Of a stretch of DNA of 64,000 nt, positions 10,001 through 17,329 are shown one piece after another. Position 1 is the first letter of the stretch; each line of letters opens with the position of its first letter. Source of the DNA: Saccharina japonica (lineage: Eukaryota > Sar > Phaeophyceae > Laminariales > Laminariaceae); assembly GCA_008828725.1 (NCBI GenBank), contig MEHQ01000840.1:32128-96127 (forward strand). The letters run 5' to 3'. The notes under the pieces were generated by a model. That model saw only the letters and a program-made list of their open reading frames with translations, was not told where the DNA came from and ran no database searches. The translations under genes were made by a program, and so were the position numbers.

Positions 10001-12534
10001 ATGCGTGGTCAATGGCCAAATGACTAGAGCAAGCACCACAAGAGTACGCCCCCTCCGTCTCGAATAGGGGAAAAATAATGTAATAATGATAAAAAAAAAA
10101 AAAAAATAAAATAAAAAAAAAGTATAAATAGTTTTGTATAAACATAAAAAAAATAAAAATGTTGGTATGCAAAATATAAATGAGCACCAATAGATTGAAA
10201 AAGATAAATGGAGTAATGAATAAGATGGGGTCGTAGAGGGATCGTGAGTGAATGGTCCAAATAACTAGGCAGCACAAATGAGTCCGCCCCCTCTCCCTGA
10301 AAGGGATACCGTGCTGAATGCTAAATTTAACGTAAGGAAATCAGCATAGAGCAACGCCCCCCGCCCCGCCCTCCTACCTTTTGCTCCGGTCTTGGAAGAT
10401 GCTGTTAATGTCAGCTGAAACGCAAAAGGCAACAAAAAATATACGCTCTCGCCCCCCTCCTCCCCCTTCCTCCGTCCTGCTCCTCCCCTTCCTCCTCCCT
10501 CCCTCCCTCCCTCTCTGCGACAAACAGTGGCTGCGTTTGACTTTACCTTCGTCGTTGCCGCTCCCGTCGGAGAGAGCGGCTCGTTCCGTGTGGTCACGGG
10601 CGGCACTGGGTGCGACGCCTTCGAGACCGACCTCAGCGGGCTCGTCAACGTGCCGACCACGGGGGGTTGGGATACCTACGCGAGCTTACCAGTGTGAGTT
10701 TTTTCCACTCAATAATAAGCCGCCTGCCGGATGCGGCACACGCCAAAGCGGGGTTGGCGGCAGGGGGCGCACTCACTCAGACATAGGCGATGTATATTGT
10801 TTTGGAATACAAATATAGTAAGCACAATTGGGCGAAAGTTGACGAGGGAAGAAAGTGCTGAAATCTTCTTGCGATAAAAAAGCGACGCAAGAACCGTAGT
10901 GGGGGAGGAGCGAGGCGAGCCTACTTTGTGACCCCGGGTCTGAGCTACGACTATAGGGAGGAGAGAGAAAGGAAGGGCGAACATAACAAATGGGATGGAC
11001 AAATATATATATTATATATATATATATGATACAAAGTTCCCCTTCGGGATTGTGGTTTTGACTTGAAATCGATCCTGTGGGGGTGTCGCAAGTTGAAAAG
11101 GGAAGAACGCAGCAGGTGCTCGTCCCTCGTATATACCACCTACTCGTGCGTGGCCGCCGCTCGAACGCCCAAACGAGGTTATAGTTTTACTACAGTAGTA
11201 GTTCTATATTATATATATATATATCTATATCTATATATAACCAGCTGGTGAAATCGAGGATTCCGTCGAAAACTCTCATTTTGGAACATTCTTTGACGTG
11301 CATAAGAAATATAATACGTTACTATTTAGTATATACGTGAATACGCGCAAAACGGGTGTTTGCGAGAGTGTGAGCTGAAATGACAGAGTCTTCGCCGGGT
11401 GCCTGGGAGCTGAAATGACTGAGTCCCTGCCAGTCCCGAGGGTACCTGGAGGCTAAAATGGCTCAGTCCTCGCCAGTCCCGAGGGTACCTGAGAGCTGAA
11501 TGACTGAGTCCCACCAATCCCGAGGGTGTACCTGGGAGCTGAAATGACTGCGTAAATTCCGCTAATTCCAATGGTACCTGGGAGCTGAAATGACTGAGTC
11601 CTCGTCAGTTCCGAGGGTATCTGGGAGCTGAAATGACTGAGTCCCGCCCGTCCCGAGGCTACCTGGGAGCTAAAATGGCCGAGTTTCACCATTCCCGAGG
11701 TTAACTGGGCCCTGAAATGATTGAGTCCTCGCCAGTCCCGAAGGTAACTGGGAGCTTAAATGACTGATACCCGCCAGTATTAAGGGTACCTGGGGGCTGA
11801 AGTGACTGGTGGTATCGCACCCAAGGATATGCTTGGAAGCTGCGGTTTGGTGCCTTGGCTGACCTCTCCTTTTGCACTAAAAACTAAAAACAGTCATGTA
11901 TTAGGTAAACTACTAAATAGATCTTTGTGACGCGACTCAAAATACCGATCTTGTATATGGCATATTTGGTCACCCCGGTTCTCAGTAGGATGCAGCTCAC
12001 CCTTCATGCGACTCGCCCAACACCCCACGTTTCGCTTCGCAAAAGCTTGGCGCTAGCAATAAATGTCTGCCTGGTCGGTGAAAACCCGACATGCTCCGTC
12101 GCGGCATTGTATATAATAGGAATGCGAGAATGCGAGGGTCTATCTGTGGCCATACGACTACGGCCATGGATGAAAATGAAGTACACCCCCCCCCTCCCCC
12201 CCACCTCTCTATGTTTGTTGTTTGGTGCCTTGACTGGCCTCTCCTTGCACCGAAAAACTAAAAACAGTCATGTAAAAGACTAAACAGACATTTGTGACCC
12301 GGGTAAAAAACACCGATCTCCGACATAGCATATTTGGTCACCCCCCGCCTGCCCCCGCCTGCCCTCGGCCCCGCCCTTCCATTGTTTGTTTTTTTTTTTT
12401 TTTTCCCCCCCCTATGTTGTTTCAGGCTTAGCGGAGGAACCGGTGGCCTTCCAGCCGGGACGTCAATGATCTGGCTGTGCGTCGACTCCAGCGGATTCAA
12501 CCTCGACTCCTTCGACATGATTGCCGCCTCTTAA
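915..12534 (+). CDS. 3' part of a tandem CBM6-like carbohydrate-binding protein gene (five exons)
   Basis: Exons 915-1042, 3440-3570, 6021-6132, 10528-10693 and 12426-12534 join in one frame with GT/AG borders and matching phases (1, 0, 1, 2), ending at TAA 12532-12534. The first exon encodes the C-terminal end of one CBM6-like module. The other four encode a complete module: N-terminal strand with TIEAEEFDLGGEGVGY, then EGVDLGLLNNGYTVGWIS, GEFLRYTVDVTQN, a core with TTGGWDTY, and the closing strand GFNLDSFDM. CBM6 modules are beta-sandwich domains that bind polysaccharides such as glucans, usually in extracellular proteins, so a cell-wall or storage-glucan role is inferred. No catalytic domain or signal peptide is visible because the 5' end lies outside the window. 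Introns are 1.7-4.4 kb and full of transposons. Exon calls rest on phase and family resemblance, without transcript data. Confidence 0.85.
1539..1647. mobile_element. MITE with CGGGGGACCATAGTAAATAGG-type ends, copy 1
   Basis: This belongs to a family of six ~110-125-bp elements whose ends are inverted versions of ACCATAGTAAATAGGACC, often flanked by TTA and TAA. Other copies: 2525-2646, 13148-13260, 16004-16110, 24167-24277, 28089-28207. No coding capacity is present, so they are non-autonomous DNA transposons. Confidence 0.7.
1660..1795. mobile_element. Short relic of the hAT element found at 44.66-45.65 kb
   Basis: The string GTGCCGACTGCCCGACTTATTGG, then ATTTCC, and the closing GGGGCCCCCTCGGCCGGGGG match segments near the two ends of the 988-bp element at 44664-45651. 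The middle is missing, as in a deletion derivative. Confidence 0.5.
1793..2077 (-). mobile_element. Two partial poly-C elements, head to tail, minus orientation
   Basis: Two truncated copies of the ~0.5-kb poly-C element lie one after the other, beginning at a GGGGGGGTGTACTCAT end (1793) and at GGGGTGTACTCAT (near 1957). Both carry the diagnostic CCTCGCATCCCT-type string and GGGTTTTCACCGACCAGGCAG. Only the 3' part of the element is present in each. Confidence 0.75.
2525..2646. mobile_element. MITE of the CATAGTAAATAGG family, copy 2
   Basis: Left end GGGGGACGACAGTAAATAGG and right end CTATGGTTCCCCCG are inverted relatives. The interior contains TACCAGGTATATA and the shared TTACTAACAATA string. 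Confidence 0.7.
2740..2979 (-). mobile_element. 240-bp TIR element, copy 1
   Basis: Ends of about 50 bp are imperfect inverted repeats: TACCGTGTACGTATCACAG on the left and the complement of GGCACTGTATACCACACCCC on the right. The same element lies in opposite orientation at 9729-9949, sharing the internal CGACCGG, GCGACCCGTC and GGAGCAT strings. Non-autonomous DNA transposon. Confidence 0.75.
3440..3570 (+). CDS. CBM6-like gene, N-terminal exon of the last module
   Basis: The exon begins after GGTACAG with two bases that complete the codon left by the previous exon, and ends in frame at GTGAGC. A Gly/Glu-rich linker precedes VPGTIEAEEFDLGG, the typical start of a CBM6 fold. The surrounding 450-base open frame runs on into the intron and is not coding beyond 3570. 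Confidence 0.82.
4748..4871 (+). mobile_element. Partial poly-C element (3' end) abutting C-runs
   Basis: The sequence from TGGTCGGTGAACACCCGAC to GAAAATGAAGTACACCCC matches the last ~110 bases of the full element at 35.29-35.83 kb. It ends in two C-runs of more than ten bases each. Confidence 0.75.
5165..5595. mobile_element. Long foldback (inverted-repeat) element
   Basis: Two arms of roughly 205 bases face each other around 5372-5378. The left arm reads CCTCGGCACTGCTTTCTTGCG ... GGCCTCGCACTCCCTCCC; the right arm carries the complement GGGAGGGAGTGCGAGGCC ... AGCAGTGCCGAGGGG. The right arm has a short insert around 5471-5490. A transcript would form a long hairpin, so small-RNA production is possible but not shown. 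Confidence 0.75.
5808..5889. mobile_element. piggyBac-like MITE, divergent copy
   Basis: It starts after TTAA as CCCACTCAGAACTG, ends CAGTTCTTAAGGGG before TTAT, and shares the central CTAATTCCAAGTAGTTTGTCCCC with copies at 16282 and 28556. Confidence 0.6.
6021..6132 (+). CDS. CBM6-like gene, second exon of the last module
   Basis: Acceptor GGCGCAG, donor GTATGT. The peptide EFRLEEGVDLGLLNN continues into the segment with GYTVGWISPGEFLRYTVDV, the most conserved strand pair of this family, and leaves one base to be completed by the next exon. The Tyr/Trp residues here are the kind that stack on sugar rings in CBM6 proteins, although ligand choice cannot be read from the sequence. Confidence 0.85.
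6271..6557. mobile_element. 287-bp TIR element in the CBM6 gene intron
   Basis: GCCCTATGTGCAGGAGCAAC on the left is repeated inverted at the right (GTTGCTCCTGCACATAGGGC), with similarity for about 40 bases. The interior has no coding sequence. No clear target duplication was found. Confidence 0.75.
7230..7335 (+). repeat. Minisatellite, ~49-bp unit, two copies
   Basis: CACTCTCGCGTACTTACCGA plus CATCCACTCACTCACACCCACC is repeated twice in direct order; it explains the Thr/Pro/His-rich open frame here. Confidence 0.8.
7790..8100 (+). repeat. Minisatellite with CTTACAGAACTCACAGAAGTTCCGGG units
   Basis: About seven imperfect copies of a unit of about 40 bases carry ACAGAAGTTC and a variable GGTA-rich spacer. 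Confidence 0.8.
8225..8515. other. GC-rich island inside the CBM6 gene intron
   Basis: Roughly 290 bases are far richer in G+C than their flanks, with SmaI-like CCCGGG strings and open frames on both strands. It has no splice sites that fit the CBM6 gene and no recognised protein motif. It may be a captured gene fragment or part of a transposon. Confidence 0.4.
8740..9500 (+). repeat. Minisatellite array, ~64-bp unit (GTCTAGACCGCCGTCCGTCACAG type)
   Basis: Around eleven units repeat AAGTCTAGACC, GCCGTCCGTCACAGGTCAAG and CTACACTAAAACTAG. A single related unit lies near 7025-7105. The reverse complement resembles the unit of the 17.3-19.3 kb array. Confidence 0.85.
9729..9949 (+). mobile_element. 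240-bp TIR element, copy 2
   Basis: TACCGTATGTGACACTGTAT at the left pairs with ACACTGTCATATACGGTA at the right. The interior matches the copy at 2740-2979 in reverse orientation. Confidence 0.75.
9965..10310 (+). mobile_element. Two partial poly-C elements, second subtype
   Basis: TCCGTCTCGAAAGGGATGCG followed by GTCAATGG, AATGACTA and GAGTACGCCCCC (9975-10062), and a shorter relic ending GAGTCCGCCCCC (10255-10287), match the element fragment at 58010-58314. AT-rich DNA separates them. Confidence 0.6.
10528..10693 (+). CDS. CBM6-like gene, third exon of the last module
   Basis: Acceptor ACAAACAG, donor GTGAGTTT. The frame gives AAFDFTFVVAAPVGESGSF, then GGTGCDAFETDLSGLVNVP and TTGGWDTYASLP, the central strands of the fold. 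Two bases remain at the donor and are completed by the single first base of the terminal exon. A longer open frame overlaps this exon in another reading frame and is rejected. Confidence 0.85.
10825..11000 (+). repeat. Dispersed repeat family A, copy 2
   Basis: GTTGACGAGGGAAGAAAGTGCTG to AACAAATGGGATG, with CCGGGTCTGAGCTACGAC inside. It lies in the last intron of the CBM6 gene, just after its third module exon. Confidence 0.75.
11380..11830 (+). repeat. Minisatellite, ~45-bp unit (CTGGGAGCTGAAATGACTGAGTCC type)
   Basis: About ten units repeat GGGAGCTGAAATGACTGAGT, a TCCTCGCCAGTCCCGAGGGT string and ACCT. Open frames on both strands here are repeat translations. Confidence 0.88.
11848..12345 (+). 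repeat. Direct duplication of ~130 bp flanking a poly-C element
   Basis: TTTGGTGCCTTGGCTGACCTC to GCATATTTGGTCACCCC (11848-11978) recurs at 12218-12345. Between the copies lies a poly-C element (11980-12192) that starts at the first copy's terminal C-run. Confidence 0.8.
11980..12192 (+). mobile_element. Partial poly-C element inserted at a C-run
   Basis: Contains AGGATGCAGCTCACC, CATGCGACTCGCCCAACACC, TGTCTGCCTGGTCGGTGAAAACCC and the ATGAAGTACACCCC end. It matches the 3' ~210 bases of the full element at 35.29-35.83 kb. Confidence 0.8.
12426..12534 (+). CDS. CBM6-like gene, terminal exon with stop
   Basis: A long T/C tract and TTTCAG precede the exon. It encodes SGGTGGLPAGTSMIWLCV and GFNLDSFDM, then Ile-Ala-Ala-Ser and TAA. 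The module is therefore the C-terminus of the protein: only four residues follow the domain-closing motif. Confidence 0.85.
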
Positions 12535-12629
12535 GGTCTTACCACGCCGAGGATAACAATCGATTCGAGATAAACGTGAGGAAGAAACTCACAGGCCGAA
12601 AAAAAACAAATGAGCGTTGTCTACGTAGC

Positions 12630-12770
12630 GTATCGCGCAGCTTGCAAAAAGTTGAGTTTCAACCATTCAACCGGTGCCTAGCGTATCGCGTAGCTTGCAA
12701 ACCGTTGAGCACCAACCATGCAATCGGTCGCACGGGAACACTCACAGCTGACGTATTGTAACATTTTTAC
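12630..12770 (+). repeat. Dispersed repeat with GCAGCTTGCAAAAAGTTGAG core
   Basis: Two adjacent units (CGCGCAGCTTGCAAAAAGTT and CGCGTAGCTTGCAAACCGTT) are followed by TTCAACCATTCAACCGGT-like strings and CACAGCTGACG. Weaker relatives occur at 3120-3190, 3290-3350 and 14395-14460. Confidence 0.6.
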
Positions 12771-13147
12771 ATACAAGAAAGAAATGAAGTGCAGATGTAG
12801 TAGGGCGGTAAGCTCCAGTAGTTGGCGTGAGTCGCCGCCGACTAGTTTCGTAGTTGACAAGGTTGAGGTTGTTACAACCACAGCTCATTGTATATATATA
12901 TAGCCTTGCCACCTATCCGACGATTTGTTTTTGTTATTTTGTTTCGTATGTAAGCGAATGCTATTTCGATTTTTATCATACGTGGAAAGAGCAATGATTG
13001 CAGAGCCCTCTACGTTGGTCGATCGGAGTAGGGTAACAAACAAGGGTTTGCCATGGGGAGGGAGGCGTAAGGAGGAAGAAGAAGCCCTTAAGAAGGGAGT
13101 GGGATATATGTTTTTTGTGCAGTGATTGAAGAGATACTTGACTATTT

Positions 13148-13260
13148 ACGGGGTGGGCTAATGTGGTAAATAGGACCTACGGTATAGGCAAAAACCTATG
13201 TATTTACCTATTGTTACTAACAATATTTGGTCCTGTTTACTTTTTACTATGGTCCCCCGT
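13148..13260. mobile_element. MITE of the CATAGTAAATAGG family, copy 3
   Basis: Flanked by TTA and TAA-like bases; TACGGGGTGGG on the left, ACTATGGTCCCCCGT on the right, with TTACTAACAATATTTGGTCC inside as in copy 2. Confidence 0.7.
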
Positions 13261-13274
13261 AATAGTAGTAGACG

Positions 13275-13536
13275 CGTGCTACGGTAGAGGTAGCACTTTT
13301 TGGCTGAATCGTTTTCTGAACGATCGGGCTCCTTAACCCAAATTCGTCGGACTTTCATCATTTTTTGTGACGAATTATGTTTCAGAACATACTTCGGTAT
13401 ATGAGATTTCTCATCCGACAGCACATTTATTTCCCTCCAAAATCATTTTCTGGTGAGTTGTGTATGACGCTCCTTAAGTGACCACCCTTAGAAGGCAGAA
13501 ACATGGTGCACCTCTATCCTAGCATGTGTCTACTGC
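13275..13536. mobile_element. TIR element with GTGCTACGGTAGAGGTAGCAC ends
   Basis: GTGCTACGGTAGAGGTAGCA at the left pairs with GGTGCACCTCTATCCTAGCA at the right. A related element lies at 29928-30195 with CGTGCTATGATAGGGGTGGC and GCACCTCTATCGTAGAGG. Both carry TTTCTGAAC and a GAGTGAACACCCT/AAGTGACCACCCT string. Confidence 0.6.
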
Positions 13537-13643
13537 GGGCATAATAGAGGACATTCGATCCATCTACGAGTAAAAACAAACTGGAAAATGTACCATACTT
13601 GGTACATTGTTTTCCGGAGGGCGAAATAAAACATATACCGCTA

Positions 13644-13893
13644 GAAAACCACACGGTAGGCCTCGACTAGGCCTACCACTCGGCAGTGGGCAATATCGTG
13701 TACCTCTGCTGTGCCCGGCGCAGCTATGCACGTCAAGCCGAGGCACTCGAAAGTGAGCGTCTCTCTCTCCTGTGCTCTTGCCTCTTATGGCAGATAAACG
13801 TCGGTAGAGCCCATGACTATTAAAAGGATAATTCCGTCGGTCGACAACAAAACTCATATTTCTTCCTTTCTGTACTTTACTTAAAAATGTTAT
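13644..13893. repeat. Solo copy of the DIRS-element A repeat
   Basis: About 245 bases from GAAAACCACACGGTAGGCC to AATGTTATGC match 55951-56195 with only a few differences. The second copy sits in the 3' repeat region of the DIRS-group element. This one is therefore a relic or solo terminal repeat. Confidence 0.8.
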
Positions 13894-13898
13894 GCAAA

Positions 13899-13975
13899 CC
13901 ACTCTGTCCCGAAATATAAGCACCATTTATAGATTAAAATTCAATTCATGGTGCTTATATTTCGGGACAGAGTGG
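13899..13975. mobile_element. Tc1/mariner-like hairpin MITE, copy 1
   Basis: Perfect 28-base arms CCACTCTGTCCCGAAATATA/AGCACCAT face their complement around a short AT-rich loop. Related copies at 54391-54468 and 54500-54577 are flanked by TA. It directly abuts the A repeat at 13644-13893. Confidence 0.8.
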
Positions 13976-14144
13976 TCTATTAAAAAAACTTGGAGACCAA
14001 TCTGGGAAGACGCTGGCGTCCTTTTGTGTTTCCGCCGGTCTTACTAACCGTTACGTTGGACAACGCATACGAGTACACGTATACGTATATATATATACGT
14101 ACGGGTATAGCCCGTCCAAAAAAATATGAAGTGGTCCTGTCAGG

Positions 14145-14335
14145 GGGATAGCGGGGGTATTTCATTTTCATGCATGGGCGTAGTCGTATGACCATAGACC
14201 CTCACATCCCTACAGTGCCGGGACGGAGCATGCCGGGTTTTCACCGACCAGGCAGGGGCGGGGCGGGGGGGGTACTCATTTGTTGCCTGCCTTAGACATT
14301 TGACCATTGACCACGCATCCCTTTCGAGACGGAGC
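14145..14335 (-). mobile_element. Two adjacent partial poly-C elements, both subtypes, minus orientation
   Basis: GGGGGTATTTCATTTTCATGC to TTTTCACCGACCAGGCAG (14154-14253) is the first subtype. GGGGGGGGTACTCATTTG to CATCCCTTTCGAGACGGAGC (14265-14335) is the second. They are joined at a G-run, like the junction at 58.3 kb. Confidence 0.75.
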
Positions 14336-14725
14336 ACCATCATCGTGGGGCGTGCAAAACGGTGGCTACTTTTTAGAAACCTTCGCGCGGTCGATGTACC
14401 ACGCAGCTTGTAAAGCTGAGCATCTACCGATCGGGAGAAGTCACAGCTGACGGATTTATTTGTTTCAGTTTTCGTAAAAACAGATGCATGCGGAACTGTT
14501 TCCTTGCGCACCCCACCCACGACGATTATAATGACGACGACCAGAGATAAGAAACAGGAAAACCTGGTCCAGGCTGGATTTCTTAAGGCAGGGGGGGGGG
14601 GGCAGAAACATCTATTCGCAGGAAGTCCGTCGTCTTTGCGCTTTAAAAAAGTATTCTCCCCACGCAACAAGGTGTATTGTATTTAGCGTTTTTTTATCGA
14701 TTGGTATGAATATTATTGATTGGGT

Positions 14726-14933
14726 AAAAAGTCGGTGAGGAGTCGGCAAAGACATTTGATCAGAGGGACTGCATTGTTGGTAGAAGTTTGTCAAGTATTC
14801 AGGGATATTCGATATATACGTATGCGAATGGTATGATTGAAATAAGAGCTGCTCATTGTCAGATGGCAAATGGAATACTACCACTACTACTACTATTACT
14901 ACGACTACTAATACTACCACTAATAACAAAAAC

Positions 14934-15011
<78 letters not shown>

Positions 15012-15050
15012 AATACTAATACTAATACTAATACTAATACTAATAAGAAT
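14726..15050 (+). repeat. Retroposon-like 3' end with ACT/AAT microsatellite tail
   Basis: GTCGGTGAGGAGTCGGCAAA to CAGATGGCAAATGGAATA (14730-14877) recurs at 20475-20640 and 28747-28915. Here it runs into ACTACTACT, then a long AAT tract (14930-15008) and AATACT units. A constant 3' end followed by a simple repeat is typical of LINE or SINE tails. Confidence 0.65.
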
Positions 15051-15504
15051 AATGCAGGATGTAAATATACGCTATTGTTTACACTAATTTTCACCCCCCC
15101 CGGCCCCTCCCTCGGTGTTCGTTCCCCCCCCTCCTCCCTTTCTCGGTGTGCGTGCGGCAACCACCACTTCATCATCGCGGGGGCGTTTTTTTTTGTCGTT
15201 AGGGTCCACCCACCCACACCGGCGCGCTCCCAACGGAGAGCAGTTTATAAGGATGCATGTTCGTCCTGTTCTACAAAACAAGATACGAACTATATGAATA
15301 GACACCATGCATGGGTATCCTCCATGTCATCAACAGGGGTGAAACAGGTCAAGCTGCTTTCACTTTGTGGGCTTTTTGCTTCACGGGAATCCTAGCTGAC
15401 GTATAGCTGAGTTTAGTTCGGGCTATGAGTATTTACACAAGCTCAGACGGATAGATTATCGATCTCCACTTGATGGTCTGCACCTTCCAGGGCTCACAGG
15501 TTCC

Positions 15505-15790
15505 TGATATGTATGATACGCATTATATGTATCATCTGTATGATTTCTATTATCTGCATCACCTGTATGATCTGTATGATCTGTGTGATCTGTGTGATCT
15601 GTGTGATCTGTATGATCTGTATGATCTGTATGATCTGTATGATCTGTGTGATCTGTATGATCTGTGTGGTCTATATGGTATGTATGATCTTTATGATGGG
15701 TATGATCTATGTGATATGTATGATATGTATGATCTGTATGATCTACCTCACGTTGCCGGGTGGGAGCTGTATAACCTGCATGATCTATAA
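15505..15790 (+). repeat. ATCTGTATG microsatellite
   Basis: About 25 imperfect TATGATCTG(T) units explain the Asp/Leu/Tyr-rich and Ile/Cys-rich open frames. Similar short runs appear at 2190-2230 and 2295-2335. Confidence 0.9.
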
Positions 15791-16003
15791 TAGGACATGT
15801 TTCCTGGGTTGGATCTGCACTACACAGGTCCTACAAAAACAATGTCATAACGGCAGGAGAGGATCTAGATGATGTATCTGTAGATGATCTAGATGATATC
15901 TCTGTAGATGATCTGTCCGAGGTGGGGAATATTGCTACTGCTGCAGTTTCGGCCGTGAGTAGAACTGCTGTAGTTAGTTAGGGCTCTGAGTTGGCTGACT
16001 ATG

Positions 16004-16110
16004 ACGGGGGACCAATAGTAAATAGGACCTAAGGTGTACACAAAACCCCATATACTTTCCGATTTTTACGAAAAAAAAATGGTCCCTATTTACTACGTAT
16101 GGTCCCGCGT
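16004..16110. mobile_element. MITE of the CATAGTAAATAGG family, copy 4
   Basis: CGGGGGACCAATAGTAAATA on the left, TATGGTCCCGCG on the right, with GGTCCCTATTTACTA as inverted internal match. Confidence 0.7.
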
Positions 16111-16281
16111 AATAGTCATTAATTTGGGCTACGTAATTTTTTTTTTTTCGCCGTCCGTTTTCGTGCTGTTTTTTAAGTTTGCGAGAGTGCTGTTGTGTGT
16201 GTTTTTTTCAATGTGGCATTGGCGTGTTTGTGTGGGCTCGCACTGCTACTACTGCTGTGTTCTGTATTTAGGAGGACTTAA

Positions 16282-16363
16282 ACCCCTTAAGAACCGGTCG
16301 CACGAATTTGGGGGCAAACTACTTGGAATTAGTGTGGGACATTTTTTTTCAGTTTTGAATGGG
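16282..16363. mobile_element. piggyBac-like MITE with TTAA flanks
   Basis: TTAA occurs on both sides (16278-16281 and 16364-16367). The interior carries AACTACTTGGAATTAGTGTG, the complement of the core in the copy at 5808. Confidence 0.65.
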
Positions 16364-17329
16364 TTAATAACAAGCGGGTTAGTTGGGTTATTTTTTCGCC
16401 ACCCAAACCAGTAACTAGCCCTACATTCCAGCCAATAAGGTATGCCTTACCCACAGCTCCACCTGTTGTAGTGTTGTGCCAGGAGGAAATGTACCAGCAG
16501 TTTTGCCCTATTTTTCGTACGGTAGAGGTCCCTCTGCAGCAGTGCTGTTTGAGTAGTGCCGGTTGCCCGCTCTGCTCGAAGTATATATTTATAGAAAAAA
16601 TAAAAAATAGAAAACGTATCGTAGCTGTGAAGTGAAGTGGTTGGATGGGATTGATTGGTATTCGACGAATTGTGTCAGCTTTTTTCATTCTGGATGAATA
16701 TTGCCCTGGTGTGGCACATTGTCGGAAGACAAATCATGCAATAATAATAGCTGTGAGATGGAGGAAATTTGCCAAAAATCACCTTTGCAAGCTGAGGGTG
16801 TGATACTTCGTACCTGGTATAACAGTGCCGGTGAAGTCGCTGGCAATTGGCACAGCAGATGGGATTAACCGGTGTGGCAGTGTGCGGCGTAACTAGTGCC
16901 GGTTGCCGCTATTATAGTGCCGGTATTGTTAGCTGGCTCATACATACCAGCCAACAAAACCGGCACCACTGGTGCATCATGAATCCTTAGGTACGTATGA
17001 TAGGTGTAGGTACAGCAGTACGCGCGTTCATTCCTTGTTTTATGTAAAGTGCGGGGTAATTTCCCCCAGGACAAAATTCGAAAACAAACACGCCTTGCCA
17101 AGCACCAGGTAAACCGGTGCGTACTGTGGTCGGGAGCGTACTTTCGTTTTAAGAGCACACCTTGCGGTATATATACCTCTCTCTCCCCGAATATATAGTA
17201 ATCGTTTGAATAATCATATTGAACAAAAACGTTTCTCATTTTGTGGGACATAGTATATTATTCTGAGGCATAGTGGTAGTCGGCAGGAGAATCCTCTATG
17301 TATGCCAATATGCCGGTCTTTTTGGGCAC

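Noticed and set aside
14612..15217. Minus-strand frame of 201 codons rich in Leu
   Set aside because: It translates the AAT/ACT microsatellite tail (14880-15050); the plus-strand Asn-rich frame is the same artefact.
15470..15872. Two overlapping frames rich in Asp-Leu-Tyr and Ile-Cys-Met
   Set aside because: Translations of the TATGATCTG repeat.
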